Shown here piece after piece: positions 1-7,938 of a stretch of DNA of 20,285 nt. Numbering within the stretch: position 1 is the stretch's first letter; each line of letters starts with the position of its first letter. The notes under the pieces are model-generated. The model did no database searches. It was given only the letters and a program-made list of their open reading frames with translations, and was not told the origin of the DNA. Where the stretch lies: NCBI GenBank assembly GCA_905210875.1, contig CAJLYN010000011.1, positions 1 to 20,285 of the forward strand, given 5' to 3'. Source of the DNA: an uncultured Bacteroides sp. Its GTDB lineage: Bacteria > Bacteroidota > Bacteroidia > Bacteroidales > UBA11471. The translations under genes were made by a program, and so were the position numbers.

Positions 1-316
1 CAGCAATTGTATATGTACCCTCCTTGTCGGCACGAAGCGTATAGGTATAGGCATATTCACTTATCCGCGACATCTTTCCGTTGACAATCGATACCTGGTT
101 ACTCTGCGAAGTGGCCGGCCCGAACAACACCGAAAATCCCGGAAAATCGGGAGGCATAAATTTATTTCCACTGGCATTCTGCAAGGTAAACACGACTTGA
201 AACTGTCGGCCCTGTATCACCTGCTTGGGCGCCGACGCCGTGAAAGTCACATCGTCGGCCATCACCGGTGAGAACATGGCCATACAGGCTATTATCACAA
301 AAACTATTCTTGGCAT
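1..316 (-). CDS. batD: BatD N-terminus (aerotolerance operon protein), cut off by window edge
   Basis: This is the first 105 residues of a secreted protein; the gene continues past the left edge. Residues 1-20 form a signal peptide (MPRIVFVIIACMAMF, then SPVMA), with likely cleavage before DDVTF. The mature part is beta-rich and Ig-like, with the pattern 'vtFtASAPKQVIQGRQFQVVFTL' split over residues 23-45 and 'MPPDFPGFSVLFGPATSQS' around 54-72. This is typical of the start of BatD ('oxygen tolerance' family), a periplasmic or membrane-anchored partner of the BatA/BatB VWA proteins. It follows batC by 61 bases on the same strand, the usual Bat operon order. The ATG at 316-314 is chosen because it begins the signal peptide; an in-frame GTG lies one codon upstream. 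The family assignment is strong; the molecular role is poorly defined even in studied species. Confidence 0.85.
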   Translation of the reverse strand, partial: MPRIVFVIIACMAMFSPVMADDVTFTASAPKQVIQGRQFQVVFTLQNASGNKFMPPDFPGFSVLFGPATSQSNQVSIVNGKMSRISEYAYTYTLRADKEGTYTIA

Positions 317-377
317 CACTATTTTGTTTTATCGGTTTGGGTAACCTCGTCAGGCCCACTGTCGAGCCATCATCGGA

Positions 378-1178
378 TTACCATTCTTTATCGGTTTTAC
401 GTCTTTGACGCTGGTCGAGCAACTTTTGTTGTACTTTTTCCTGGGTCTTCTTCTCGTCTTGCTGCATCGCATCAAGTATCTGCTGTGCATTCTCGGGCGA
501 GATAGAGCCAGGCTGCGGCTGGCCGTTATCGGCAGGCCTGTCGTCTTGTCGCTCTGGGTTCTGAGGATTCTGATTGGGTTGTTGTTGCGGCGAATTCTGT
601 TGTTGATTCTTATCGTCGCGGTCCTGGTTCTTGTTCTGATTCTGCTGGTTTTGTTGCTGCTGTTGGTTCTGTTGTTGCTGCTGGTTATCCTGATTCTGTT
701 GCTGTTGTTGCTGCTGACGCAGTTTCAACTGAGCCATACGCAGATTGTAACGAGCCTCGTGGTCATCGGGATTACGTCGCAGGGAGTTTTTATAGGCCTC
801 AATGCTTTCGGCATACTTCTCCTGCATATAGAGTGAATTACCGAGGTTGTACCAGTCGGCCGCCGTCTCTTTCTTGTCATCATCGGGACGTTCTTTGGCG
901 GTGAGACTCTGATACTGTTTGGCAGCTTCTTCAAATTTTCCTTGCCGGAACAATGCATTACCGATGTTATAGACCGCTTTCTCCGAAGTGGGATCGGCAT
1001 CGAGCGAACGCCGATAGTTGACTTCGGCCTCGGTATATTTTTCGTTTTTATAATCTTCGTTCCCTGCACGCAATTTCTGCCGAGAAGTCTTGGCATCGAC
1101 ATTCTGCGCCATGGCTCCGGGAAGCGCCATCATACACAAGGCCGTCCCGGCTATGAGACAATAAATTTTCTGCTTCAT
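378..1178 (-). CDS. batC: BatC, periplasmic TPR protein with Q/N-rich tail
   Basis: A 266-residue exported TPR protein. A signal peptide covers residues 1-24 (cleavage after GAMA). Tetratricopeptide repeats follow at about 33-66, 67-95 and 106-139, with a partial fourth at 140-154; the helix patterns 'GNEDYKNEKYTEAEVNY', 'IGNALFRQGKFEEAAKQY' and 'LGNSLYMQEKYAESIEAY' are clear. Residues 155-208 are almost all Gln and Asn, and the C-terminus is charged and helical (about 229-266). TPRs bind peptides, so BatC is presumed to assemble with BatA, BatB and BatD on the periplasmic side of the inner membrane. It starts 11 bases after the batB stop and precedes batD. In Bacteroides fragilis the bat genes have been linked to aerotolerance; that role here is carried over from the family. 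Confidence 0.9.
   Translation of the reverse strand: MKQKIYCLIAGTALCMMALPGAMAQNVDAKTSRQKLRAGNEDYKNEKYTEAEVNYRRSLDADPTSEKAVYNIGNALFRQGKFEEAAKQYQSLTAKERPDDDKKETAADWYNLGNSLYMQEKYAESIEAYKNSLRRNPDDHEARYNLRMAQLKLRQQQQQQQNQDNQQQQQNQQQQQNQQNQNKNQDRDDKNQQQNSPQQQPNQNPQNPERQDDRPADNGQPQPGSISPENAQQILDAMQQDEKKTQEKVQQKLLDQRQRRKTDKEW
555..716 (-). repeat. Low-complexity CAG/CAA-type tract encoding the Q/N-rich segment of BatC
   Basis: About 160 bases made mostly of glutamine codons mixed with asparagine codons, encoding residues 155-208 of BatC. Glutamine is coded by both CAG and CAA, so this is not a pure trinucleotide run. The mixture lowers the chance of slippage but does not remove it. The opposite strand reads as a leucine/valine-rich open frame (405-836, plus strand), which is an artefact of the repeat. 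Confidence 0.85.
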
Positions 1179-1189
1179 GACCCTGTTTT

Positions 1190-2215
1190 TTACTTGTCAA
1201 AGAAATTCACCTTTTTCATCAGTTTGTTTTTGGTGTCAAGCACAAAGATGTCGAACAGCAACAGCGCAAGAGCTATCCACGCCAGAAGGGGGAACTGTTC
1301 GTCGTAGGCCGAGTAGACCTTGCTCTCGACATCGGACTTCTTCATCTTTCGCACCTCATTCAGCAAAGCCCGCAATGCAGCATTGGTATTATCGGCGGTA
1401 ACATAGAGGCCCTCACCGGCACGGGCTATCTCCTGCCCCATCTGTTCGTTGAGCTTGGTTATCACCACGTTTCCGTCACGGTCTTTTCTGAAATTTCCCT
1501 CCTGATCGTTCATCGGTATGGGAGAACCTTTGGACGAACCTATACCAATGACATCGACCTTTATACCCCGCTTGGCGGCTTCTTGCGCCATAGCGACGGC
1601 ATCGCCTTCATGATTTTCTCCATCGGTAATGACGATGATGGCCTTATCGGCAGTCTCGTCTGGGGTGAAAGAGTTCATGGCCAGACGAATGGACGAACCG
1701 ATAGCGGTACCCTGCGTAGGAACCATCGACGGAGAGATATTGGAAAGGAACATCTTGGCCGACACAAAATCGGTGGTGATGGGCAACTGCACATAGGCAT
1801 CACCGGCAAAGACAATGAGCCCCACCTTGTCGTCGTCGAGATCGTCGAGCAAGCGCGACAACATCATCTTGGCATTTTCCAAACGCGATGGGGTAATATC
1901 CTGTGCCAGCATGGAGTTGGAGACATCGAGTGCTATCATAATCTCCACCCCTTGCCGTTTTACGGTTTCGAGTTTGGCTCCCATCTGCGGACGTGCCACC
2001 AAAAAGACCAACACCAGCAAGGCAAGTTGCTGCAAAAAAAACTTCACTCCGGGTTTATACCGCGACACGTCGGGCATGAGTCCCTGCAACACATCGGCTC
2101 GTCCCATGCGAGCCATGTGGCGGCGGTTGCGCCACCGTCCATAAAAATAGAGAATCCACACTGCCGGCAACAACAGCAGGAGATAAAGATATTCGGGATT
2201 GGCAAATCGAAACAT
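1190..2215 (-). CDS. batB: BatB, membrane-anchored von Willebrand factor A protein
   Basis: A 341-residue inner-membrane VWA protein. Two hydrophobic segments sit at the N-terminus (about 8-25 and 58-75, the second ending in the family-typical ARPQ). The VWA domain runs from about 90 to 285. Its metal-ion adhesion site is intact: DVSNS at 97-101, a TAIGSS threonine motif in the middle, and ITDGENHEG for the third loop. A last membrane helix lies near 309-326, followed by a basic cytoplasmic tail. The VWA domain would therefore hang between membrane helices, as in other Bat proteins. It lies 11 bases after batA and 11 bases before batC. It is a paralogue of BatA next door, with the same layout. 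MoxR-family ATPases are thought to act on VWA partners of this kind. Confidence 0.92.
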   Translation of the reverse strand: MFRFANPEYLYLLLLLPAVWILYFYGRWRNRRHMARMGRADVLQGLMPDVSRYKPGVKFFLQQLALLVLVFLVARPQMGAKLETVKRQGVEIMIALDVSNSMLAQDITPSRLENAKMMLSRLLDDLDDDKVGLIVFAGDAYVQLPITTDFVSAKMFLSNISPSMVPTQGTAIGSSIRLAMNSFTPDETADKAIIVITDGENHEGDAVAMAQEAAKRGIKVDVIGIGSSKGSPIPMNDQEGNFRKDRDGNVVITKLNEQMGQEIARAGEGLYVTADNTNAALRALLNEVRKMKKSDVESKVYSAYDEQFPLLAWIALALLLFDIFVLDTKNKLMKKVNFFDK

Positions 2216-2226
2216 GACAATGATTT

Positions 2227-3210
2227 TTATGGAATGTTACGTAGCAATGTGTGCCGCAAAAGCATCTCGGCAAGCAGCAGAAGAAGGGCGGCCATACCCC
2301 ACGGGAGGAACAGGTCTTCTTTCCGGCTAAACTGTTTCACCACAAGTTTGGTCTTTTCAAGTTTGTCGATTTCGGAGAAAATCTGTTTGAGGACATCTTT
2401 ATTGGTCGCTCTGAAATATTTTCCATCGGTAATGTCGGCAATCTTCTGCAACGTGGCTTCGTCTATCTCGACCGGCACATTCTGATAGGTGATGCCATAA
2501 GGAGTGGCAACCGGATAGGGAGCTTCGCCCATGGTTCCCACGCCTATCGTATAGACCCTGACACCGAACGTACGGGCTATCTGGGCAGCCGTTTCGGGAG
2601 TTATCTCTCCGGCATTGTTCGTACCGTCGGTCAGGAGAATGACCGTCTTCGACTTGGCCGGTCCGTCCTTGATGCGGCTCACAGCAGTAGCCAGGCCGTC
2701 GCCTATGGCCGTACGGTCAAGCAACATGCCGCACGATACCTCTTTGAGCATATTAAGCAGGACCGTACGGTCGGTCGTCATGGGGCAAAGGGTGAAACTC
2801 TCCCCGGCAAATATCACCAAACCGATATTATCGGTAGGACGTCCGGAGATGAATTGCGAAGCAACGTCCTTGGCCGCTTCAAGACGGTCGGGTTGAAAAT
2901 CGCGGGCCAACATACTGCTCGATATATCGAGAGAGATAACAATGTCGATACCTTCGGTCGACTGGTTGCTCCAATAGTCGGTAGACTGAGGCCTTGCCAG
3001 TACGATAATGAGGCAGGAGACAGCCAGCAGGCGCAACAGAAACAGCAGATGCCTCAAATACTTTTTATAGCTGCTGCCCATACGGTCGAAAGCATAGGTC
3101 GAGGATATTTGCAGCGAGGCTTCGGCCTTCTTGTACTTAAAGACATACCACACCACGGCCGGGATAAGCAGCAAGAAGAGCCACAGGTATGACGGGTGTG
3201 CAAAGTTCAT
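2227..3210 (-). CDS. batA: BatA, membrane-anchored von Willebrand factor A protein
   Basis: A 327-residue VWA protein with the same architecture as BatB. N-terminal hydrophobic segments lie at about 8-25 and 51-71, ending in ARPQ. The VWA domain begins near 88 with the metal-site motif DISSS at 95-99, then TAIGDGLATA and LLTDGTNNAG. A C-terminal membrane helix lies near 303-320 (PWGMAALLLLLAEMLL). All metal-coordinating positions that I can check are present, so it should bind Mg2+ or a similar ion. Its ATG overlaps the stop of the preceding gene as ATGA (3207-3210), which suggests translational coupling. BatA and BatB are usually both present in Bacteroidales Bat operons and may form a hetero-complex with BatC and BatD. 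Confidence 0.92.
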   Translation of the reverse strand: MNFAHPSYLWLFLLLIPAVVWYVFKYKKAEASLQISSTYAFDRMGSSYKKYLRHLLFLLRLLAVSCLIIVLARPQSTDYWSNQSTEGIDIVISLDISSSMLARDFQPDRLEAAKDVASQFISGRPTDNIGLVIFAGESFTLCPMTTDRTVLLNMLKEVSCGMLLDRTAIGDGLATAVSRIKDGPAKSKTVILLTDGTNNAGEITPETAAQIARTFGVRVYTIGVGTMGEAPYPVATPYGITYQNVPVEIDEATLQKIADITDGKYFRATNKDVLKQIFSEIDKLEKTKLVVKQFSRKEDLFLPWGMAALLLLLAEMLLRHTLLRNIP

Positions 3211-4328
3211 AACGGTTTCTTGTTAGAGGGTCCATATTTTTCCCAGTCGCTCTGAGCCGGTTCTTCATCGGCCGTGGCGGCGGGGGTTGATTCTTGGTCC
3301 GACGGGGCAGTTGCATCAGCCGGCATCTCAGGCGAGACAGCCTCGGCCGGCACCTCTTCGGGACGGGTCTCTTCGACAAAGGTCACTGCATTGCGCATGG
3401 CCGACTCGTTGTCGTCGGGGCCGGGTTTTACCTTGGCAAATTTTACAAAATCGGCCATTTCGAGAATCTCTTTCATCTGCTTGTTGAGGGGCTTGGTCTC
3501 CTGGTTGGCACGTAACGCCGAAAGAATCTCGGCCGAGGTCATCTCCATGGCCTGTATGCCAAACCGCCCCACGAGGTACTCGCGCAATATATCGGTCAGA
3601 TGAGTATAATACTCTTTCTCCCTCCCCTCTTGCCACAACTTTTCATCGCGAAGCTGAGAAAGTGCCAACAAGGCTTTTTCATGGGGAGGCAGCAGCGCCT
3701 CAGGCGACAACTCTTCATGCCGACGAGCACGATATTTGCGATAGAACCGATAGCCAACAAATGCCAGCACGACCAGCACAACAACGAGTAGCACAATCCA
3801 CCCCCAGAGCGGCATATTGTCCCACAAGAGCAGCCACCAGGCCGACGATGGAGCACGCACCCCCTTTATGTCGACAATCGACTGGGTGGTATCGACCTCC
3901 ATGGGGAGTATCTTTAAACTCAATGCCTCGGTCATGAGCGTGTCGGTGCCCGACAGATAACGGAACGGGGGTATGTAGAAAAGTCCCGAGTCGAACGATG
4001 TGACCAGGAGACTGCGGTCGATCTGTATGCGGCCGCTACCCAGTTCGGTAGTATCGGGACGCGACACTACAAGAACCTCAACGCCTCTGACAAGCGTGTC
4101 GGAAAAGGTGGACAAAAGCCACACCTGCTCGTCCTCATCTTGGGCTACTTCGAGACGTATGCGGGTCTGCTCACCCATCCACAAGGTAAGAGAGTCGATA
4201 GAGGCGTGCACCGACACATCGGCGGCTGCAACCCGATGCGGCAATGCAACCGTCAGCATGGCAACAACGGCCACCACAACTGATAAAAGGCGATGCCGTA
4301 CTATTTTATTTCTTATTCCCATATACAT
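3207..4328 (-). CDS. Bat-operon membrane protein of unknown function (BatD-like periplasmic part, cytoplasmic tail)
   Basis: A 373-residue single-pass protein. A signal peptide covers about 1-35 (ending VAAA). A beta-rich periplasmic domain of about 130 residues follows (36-165), with text reminiscent of BatD and BACON/Ig-like modules. A membrane helix sits at 174-193 (WGWIVLLVVVLVVLAFVGY). The cytoplasmic part from about 196 to 318 is helical and basic at first; it resembles the DUF4381-type proteins often placed between DUF58 and BatA genes, though I cannot confirm this. Residues 319-373 are an acidic, Pro/Ala-rich tail that is probably disordered. It starts 16 bases after the DUF58 gene and overlaps batA by 4 bases. 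It may link the cytoplasmic MoxR/DUF58 pair to the periplasmic Bat proteins; this is inferred from topology alone. A second ATG at codon 3 is an equally possible start. Confidence 0.8.
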   Translation of the reverse strand: MYMGIRNKIVRHRLLSVVVAVVAMLTVALPHRVAAADVSVHASIDSLTLWMGEQTRIRLEVAQDEDEQVWLLSTFSDTLVRGVEVLVVSRPDTTELGSGRIQIDRSLLVTSFDSGLFYIPPFRYLSGTDTLMTEALSLKILPMEVDTTQSIVDIKGVRAPSSAWWLLLWDNMPLWGWIVLLVVVLVVLAFVGYRFYRKYRARRHEELSPEALLPPHEKALLALSQLRDEKLWQEGREKEYYTHLTDILREYLVGRFGIQAMEMTSAEILSALRANQETKPLNKQMKEILEMADFVKFAKVKPGPDDNESAMRNAVTFVEETRPEEVPAEAVSPEMPADATAPSDQESTPAATADEEPAQSDWEKYGPSNKKPL

Positions 4329-4344
4329 TTTCCCCTTACTTATT

Positions 4345-5214
4345 CTATGATCGGCGTTTGAAAAGATTCATCAAGGCAATGACAAAATCTTCATCGGTGG
4401 CAATCGAAGCCATATCAACACGACTTTTTTTCAAGGAATCGTCCATCTGTTTCTGCCGTTCGCTCCACCAGCTGGCGTAGTTGTCGCGTACCCGCCGGGA
4501 AGAGGTATCGACCCACACCTCGTTTCCGCGCTCGGCGTCGCGAAACTTGATGAGACCCACTCGCGGCAACTCGGCCTCGCGCTTGTCATAGACCTGCACG
4601 GCAACAACGTCGTGCTTGCGGTTGGCTATGGTCATGGCGTTGGAATAATCCTCCGGTGTAATGAAGTCGGACATCAGAAAGACCGTACAACGCTTCTTTA
4701 TGGCGTTGGTCAGGTAACGCAACACCTGCGAGATATCGGTTCCCGTGTGTTCGGGGGTGAAGTCTATCAGTTCGCGTATGATGTAAAGCACATGCTTCTT
4801 GCCCTTTTGCGGGGGAATGAATTTTTCAATGCGGTCGGAGAAGAAGATGACCCCGATTTTATCGTTGTTCTGTATCGTCGAGAAAGCCAATGTGGCAGCA
4901 ATCTCGGTCATCATCTCTTTCTTCAACTCTCCCACGGCGCCGAAAAGGCGGCTGGCCGATACGTCGATTAATAGCATGACCGTCATCTCCCGCTCCTCTT
5001 CAAAGACCTTGACATAGGGTCTTTGCTGACGGGCAGTTACGTTCCAATCAATGTCTCTCACATCATCACCGAACTGATATTCGCGCACCTCCGAGAAGGC
5101 CATACCACGTCCCTTGAAGGCCGAATGGTATTGCCCGGCAAAGATATTGCGTGAAAGACCGCGCGTCTTTATCTCGATGCGCCTGACCTTTTTCAACAAC
5201 TCGGTTGTATCCAT
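4345..5214 (-). CDS. DUF58 family protein (VWA-like), MoxR partner
   Basis: A 289-residue soluble protein of the DUF58 family. The family signature lies at residues 44-70: REYQFGDDVRDIDWNVTAR, then PYVKVFEEE. A VWA-like domain follows with DVSAS at 84-88, matching the DxSxS metal site, and a second-strand motif 'VFLMSDF' further on. No signal peptide or membrane helix is visible, so it should be cytoplasmic. In most bacteria this gene follows a moxR gene, as it does here (40-base gap), and the pair is regarded as ATPase plus substrate or adaptor. The minus strand has AAGGAG about 11 bases before the ATG, a recognisable Shine-Dalgarno sequence, which is uncommon in this phylum. The biochemical function is not established. 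Confidence 0.9.
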   Translation of the reverse strand: MDTTELLKKVRRIEIKTRGLSRNIFAGQYHSAFKGRGMAFSEVREYQFGDDVRDIDWNVTARQQRPYVKVFEEEREMTVMLLIDVSASRLFGAVGELKKEMMTEIAATLAFSTIQNNDKIGVIFFSDRIEKFIPPQKGKKHVLYIIRELIDFTPEHTGTDISQVLRYLTNAIKKRCTVFLMSDFITPEDYSNAMTIANRKHDVVAVQVYDKREAELPRVGLIKFRDAERGNEVWVDTSSRRVRDNYASWWSERQKQMDDSLKKSRVDMASIATDEDFVIALMNLFKRRS

Positions 5215-5254
5215 AATTATTTATTCTCCTTTTTCAGCGAGAAAGAGATTCTCA

Positions 5255-6250
5255 TTAAGGTACTTCGACCTTGTTGAGTATTTCGCTGACAATCTCTTCG
5301 GTGGTAATATTGTTGGCTTCGGCTTCGTAGGTAAGGCCTATACGGTGCCGCATCACGTCGTGGCACACGGCGCGCACATCTTCGGGCACGACATAGCCGC
5401 GCTGTTTGAGGAAGGCATAGGAACGGGCTGCCGTAGCCAGATTTATCGAAGCACGGGGCGAAGCACCGAAAGCTATCATGTTTTTAAGATCGGACAGCCC
5501 GTGATCCTGCGGGAAACGTGAGGCAAAAACAATATCAACGATGTAACGTTCGATTTTCTCGTCGATATATACCTGTTGTACCACCTTACGGGCCTCAATG
5601 ATGTCTTCGGTCTTCAATACAGGTTTTATATCGGGCTTCTCACCGGAGATATTCTGGCGTATGATGAGTTTTTCTTCTTCTTTCTTGGGATAGGTAATGA
5701 TTACTTTCAGCAGGAAACGGTCGACCTGTGCTTCGGGCAGCGGATAGGTACCCTCCTGCTCGATGGGGTTCTGTGTCGCCATGACCAGGAAGGGGTCGTC
5801 GAGTTTGTACGTGTTTTCGCCAATGGTTACCTGACGCTCCTGCATGGCTTCGAGCAAGGCACTCTGTACTTTGGCCGGAGCACGGTTTATTTCATCGGCA
5901 AGAACAAAATTTGCAAAAATCGGACCTTTTTTTACCAAAAATTGTTCTTTGGCCTGGCTGTACACCATGGTACCTACGACATCAGCCGGGAGTAAGTCGG
6001 GCGTAAACTGTATGCGGCTGTACTTGGCATCGATAAGCGAGGCAAGAGTCTTGATAGCAAGAGTCTTAGCCAATCCGGGCACACCTTCGAGCAATATGTG
6101 TCCGTTGGACAAAAGACCTATCATCAACGAATCGATAAGGTGTTTCTGCCCCACGATAACTCTGTCCATACCCATGGTAATCATGTTCACAAACGAGCTT
6201 TTACTGGCAATCAGCTCGTTAAGTTCTCTGATATCTACTGTTTGGCTCAT
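5255..6250 (-). CDS. moxR: MoxR-family AAA+ ATPase
   Basis: A 331-residue AAA+ ATPase. Walker A is GVPGLAKT (56-63), Walker B is LADE within FVLADEINRAP (115-125), and sensor 1 is the MATQNPIEQEGTYPLPEAQ region (157-175), which is diagnostic for MoxR. An arginine (DRFL) follows at 177-180. The C-terminal helical lid contains 'GASPRASINL', the sensor-2 region. The length is normal. MoxR proteins form hexamers and are thought to remodel or insert metal into VWA-protein partners; the operon supplies three such partners (DUF58, BatA, BatB). It is the first gene of the operon, with a -7 promoter element about 48 bases upstream. The physiological substrate here is unknown. Confidence 0.95.
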   Translation of the reverse strand: MSQTVDIRELNELIASKSSFVNMITMGMDRVIVGQKHLIDSLMIGLLSNGHILLEGVPGLAKTLAIKTLASLIDAKYSRIQFTPDLLPADVVGTMVYSQAKEQFLVKKGPIFANFVLADEINRAPAKVQSALLEAMQERQVTIGENTYKLDDPFLVMATQNPIEQEGTYPLPEAQVDRFLLKVIITYPKKEEEKLIIRQNISGEKPDIKPVLKTEDIIEARKVVQQVYIDEKIERYIVDIVFASRFPQDHGLSDLKNMIAFGASPRASINLATAARSYAFLKQRGYVVPEDVRAVCHDVMRHRIGLTYEAEANNITTEEIVSEILNKVEVP

Positions 6251-6297
6251 AATTTATAGCGTTTTCTATGAATTGTGCTATTTTTCTTTTTCTGTTG

Positions 6298-6305
6298 CAA
6301 AAATA
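6298..6305 (-). promoter_or_regulatory. Predicted -7 promoter element of the moxR-bat operon
   Basis: On the minus strand this reads TATTTTTG, a full match to the Bacteroidetes -7 consensus TAnnTTTG, ending 47 bases before the moxR ATG. No clean TTTG sits at the usual -33 distance; GTG/ATG-rich sequence is there instead. The surroundings are very A+T-rich (6251-6370), as expected of a promoter between two units. Confidence 0.6.
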
Positions 6306-6360
6306 GAAATGTTTATTTCACATTTAACATTTACAGTGTTAAATCAATAACAACTATCTA

Positions 6361-6401
6361 TTAAAAAAAACTAAGTCGCCACTTCATGAAGAAATGGCGA
6401 C
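6361..6401 (-). terminator. Intrinsic terminator after the HU/LysM operon
   Basis: On the minus strand a stem is formed by GTCGCCA (6401-6395) and TGGCGAC (6381-6375). It can be extended inward by TTC/GAA-type pairs past one mismatch to about 11 pairs with a five-base loop. Four bases later comes an eight-T run (6370-6363). It begins 14 bases after the stop of the 507-residue protein. This is the clearest intrinsic terminator in the window. Confidence 0.88.
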
Positions 6402-6414
6402 CTGCTCAGATGTG

Positions 6415-7938
6415 CTACTCAAACCTCCTGTTCAGTTGGTCGGCAAACTTTTTCGCTTTGTCGAGAGACTGTTGACTGCAGGCATCGATACCGTATTTGC
6501 GGGGGTCGGGAATCTTCACTTCGAGACCTACCGGCAGGCGATTGGGGTTGGGCATGACGGTCTTGTTCTCCTCATAGATATAGGCCCAAAAATCTTTGCT
6601 GCCGTAATATTCGAGTGCCAACAAAGTGAGACGGTCGCCATCGCTCAAACGATGCACCGCCAGTGGAGGCAACGCCTGCACATCGGGCACACCGTCGAGA
6701 GACTCAGGCTTTTCTTCTGTAACAATCGACGAAGACAGATTGTTTGCCTTTTGCTCCGATTCGGGCTCTTCGGAAATTTGTTGAGGCTGCTCAGGTATAT
6801 CTGTCGACATTTCGGTATGAGGAGATGAAAAATAATAACTCCATGCATCGCCTAACGTTATTCCCCGCCGGTTCAGTTGCCACAATGTTCCTCCGGCAAT
6901 CACCAGAAGCAACAGCAGAACGGCACAAAGGCCGGTGAGTAAAGGACGCTGCTGCATTCTGTCCCACAGAGAGGGACGACAGTCGTCGTAGACATCTTCA
7001 TCGTACCCTTCGGCACCCGCTGTTGACATTTCATCGTTGCATTTTTCTACCGATTCACCGGCTGGCTCCTCCTCGTCTCCACCGAAAGATATGATGGGCG
7101 GAGCACCTCCTGCCATTTCGGGAGTGGTGGCCTCTGAAGTGTCCGACATAGAGGCATGAGGGGCACTTGCGGTCTCTTCGGCGGCTTGCGGAGTTTCCCG
7201 ACGACTGGCAGAATCGGGCATGCTCTCGGCGACGATTTTTTCCAGCACAAAATCGGCCAGCGCGTTCAACTCATCTTCGGAGAGTTTGACTACCGATTCC
7301 TCATCGGCATCGCCTGTGACATCATCGCCGGCTGTTGCGGCATCGCCCATGAGGGTCTCCTGAGAAGGATGCGCAGATGCAGGTTCCTCTTCTGCCACCA
7401 GTTCTTCTGCCACTTCTGCCACGGCGGCCGGTTCGACTTCGGACTGCTGCCCGTACCCGGCACCAGCATCGGCTGCCCCCCCGGCGACGGCAGCGCCAGG
7501 AGTCTCTTCTGCGACAGTTTCTGCCACCTCCCGTTGCGAGTCGTCGATAAAAATATCTTCGGCTTCGTCGGCGGTCTCATTCTCGTCAGCCTGGACGGCT
7601 TCGTCGGTAAGCACATCGTCGGGCAACACCTCGGGTATGAAGCACGAGAATGGAGCATTGACCGCTTCGCGCATGGCTTTGTCGGGCGAAAACGACAGCT
7701 TGTAATGTCCGGGTATTTCCATCGGCTCACCGGTGCGCACATTGACGCTAGCACGTGGTTCTACCCACACAGAGCGAAATTGGCCCAGACCGTTGATTTT
7801 CAAATTTTCTCCTCGAATCACAGTATCTGCGGCCAACGAGAAAAATTCTTTCAGGAACTGTTCTGCCTCTTTTTTGGTACAGTTATTCTTACGACTTAAC
7901 TGATCTATTAACTCGGGTAGGGAAATCTTGGCATTCAT
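6415..7938 (-). CDS. HU-like DNA-binding domain fused to a membrane segment and a LysM domain
   Basis: A 507-residue fusion. Residues 1-95 are an HU/IHF-like fold: 'LPELIDQLSRKNNCTKKEAEQFLKEFF' helices split over 7-33, then 'KINGLGQFRSVWVEPR' (47-62) and the beta-arm 'VNVRTGEPMEIPGHYKLSFSP'. A very acidic, Ala/Glu/Asp-rich linker covers about 100-325. A membrane helix is at 333-356 (LLTGLCAVLLLLLVIAGG), preceded by 'RMQQR' and followed by a second linker. A LysM domain (426-478: 'VHRLSDGDRLTLLALEYYGSKDFWAYIYEENK', in two parts) binds peptidoglycan-type glycans in other proteins. The predicted topology is DNA-binding domain in the cytoplasm and LysM in the periplasm. It overlaps the HU gene by 4 bases (ATGA). 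Similar HU-plus-envelope-domain fusions exist in Bacteroidetes, but their function is not settled. Confidence 0.85.
   Translation of the reverse strand: MNAKISLPELIDQLSRKNNCTKKEAEQFLKEFFSLAADTVIRGENLKINGLGQFRSVWVEPRASVNVRTGEPMEIPGHYKLSFSPDKAMREAVNAPFSCFIPEVLPDDVLTDEAVQADENETADEAEDIFIDDSQREVAETVAEETPGAAVAGGAADAGAGYGQQSEVEPAAVAEVAEELVAEEEPASAHPSQETLMGDAATAGDDVTGDADEESVVKLSEDELNALADFVLEKIVAESMPDSASRRETPQAAEETASAPHASMSDTSEATTPEMAGGAPPIISFGGDEEEPAGESVEKCNDEMSTAGAEGYDEDVYDDCRPSLWDRMQQRPLLTGLCAVLLLLLVIAGGTLWQLNRRGITLGDAWSYYFSSPHTEMSTDIPEQPQQISEEPESEQKANNLSSSIVTEEKPESLDGVPDVQALPPLAVHRLSDGDRLTLLALEYYGSKDFWAYIYEENKTVMPNPNRLPVGLEVKIPDPRKYGIDACSQQSLDKAKKFADQLNRRFE

Noticed and set aside
162..359. 65-codon minus-strand frame covering the batD start
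   Set aside because: It is in a different frame from batD, lacks a signal peptide or domain, and the overlapping batD frame continues to the window edge.
405..836. Leu/Val-rich plus-strand frame that looks like a membrane protein
   Set aside because: It is the reverse complement of the Gln/Asn codon tract of batC, which gives strings of Leu and Val codons.
1583..3192. Two long plus-strand frames (300 and 313 codons) opposite batB and batA
   Set aside because: They are shadows of the VWA genes: no recognisable domain, no upstream signals, and they lie wholly inside well-identified genes.
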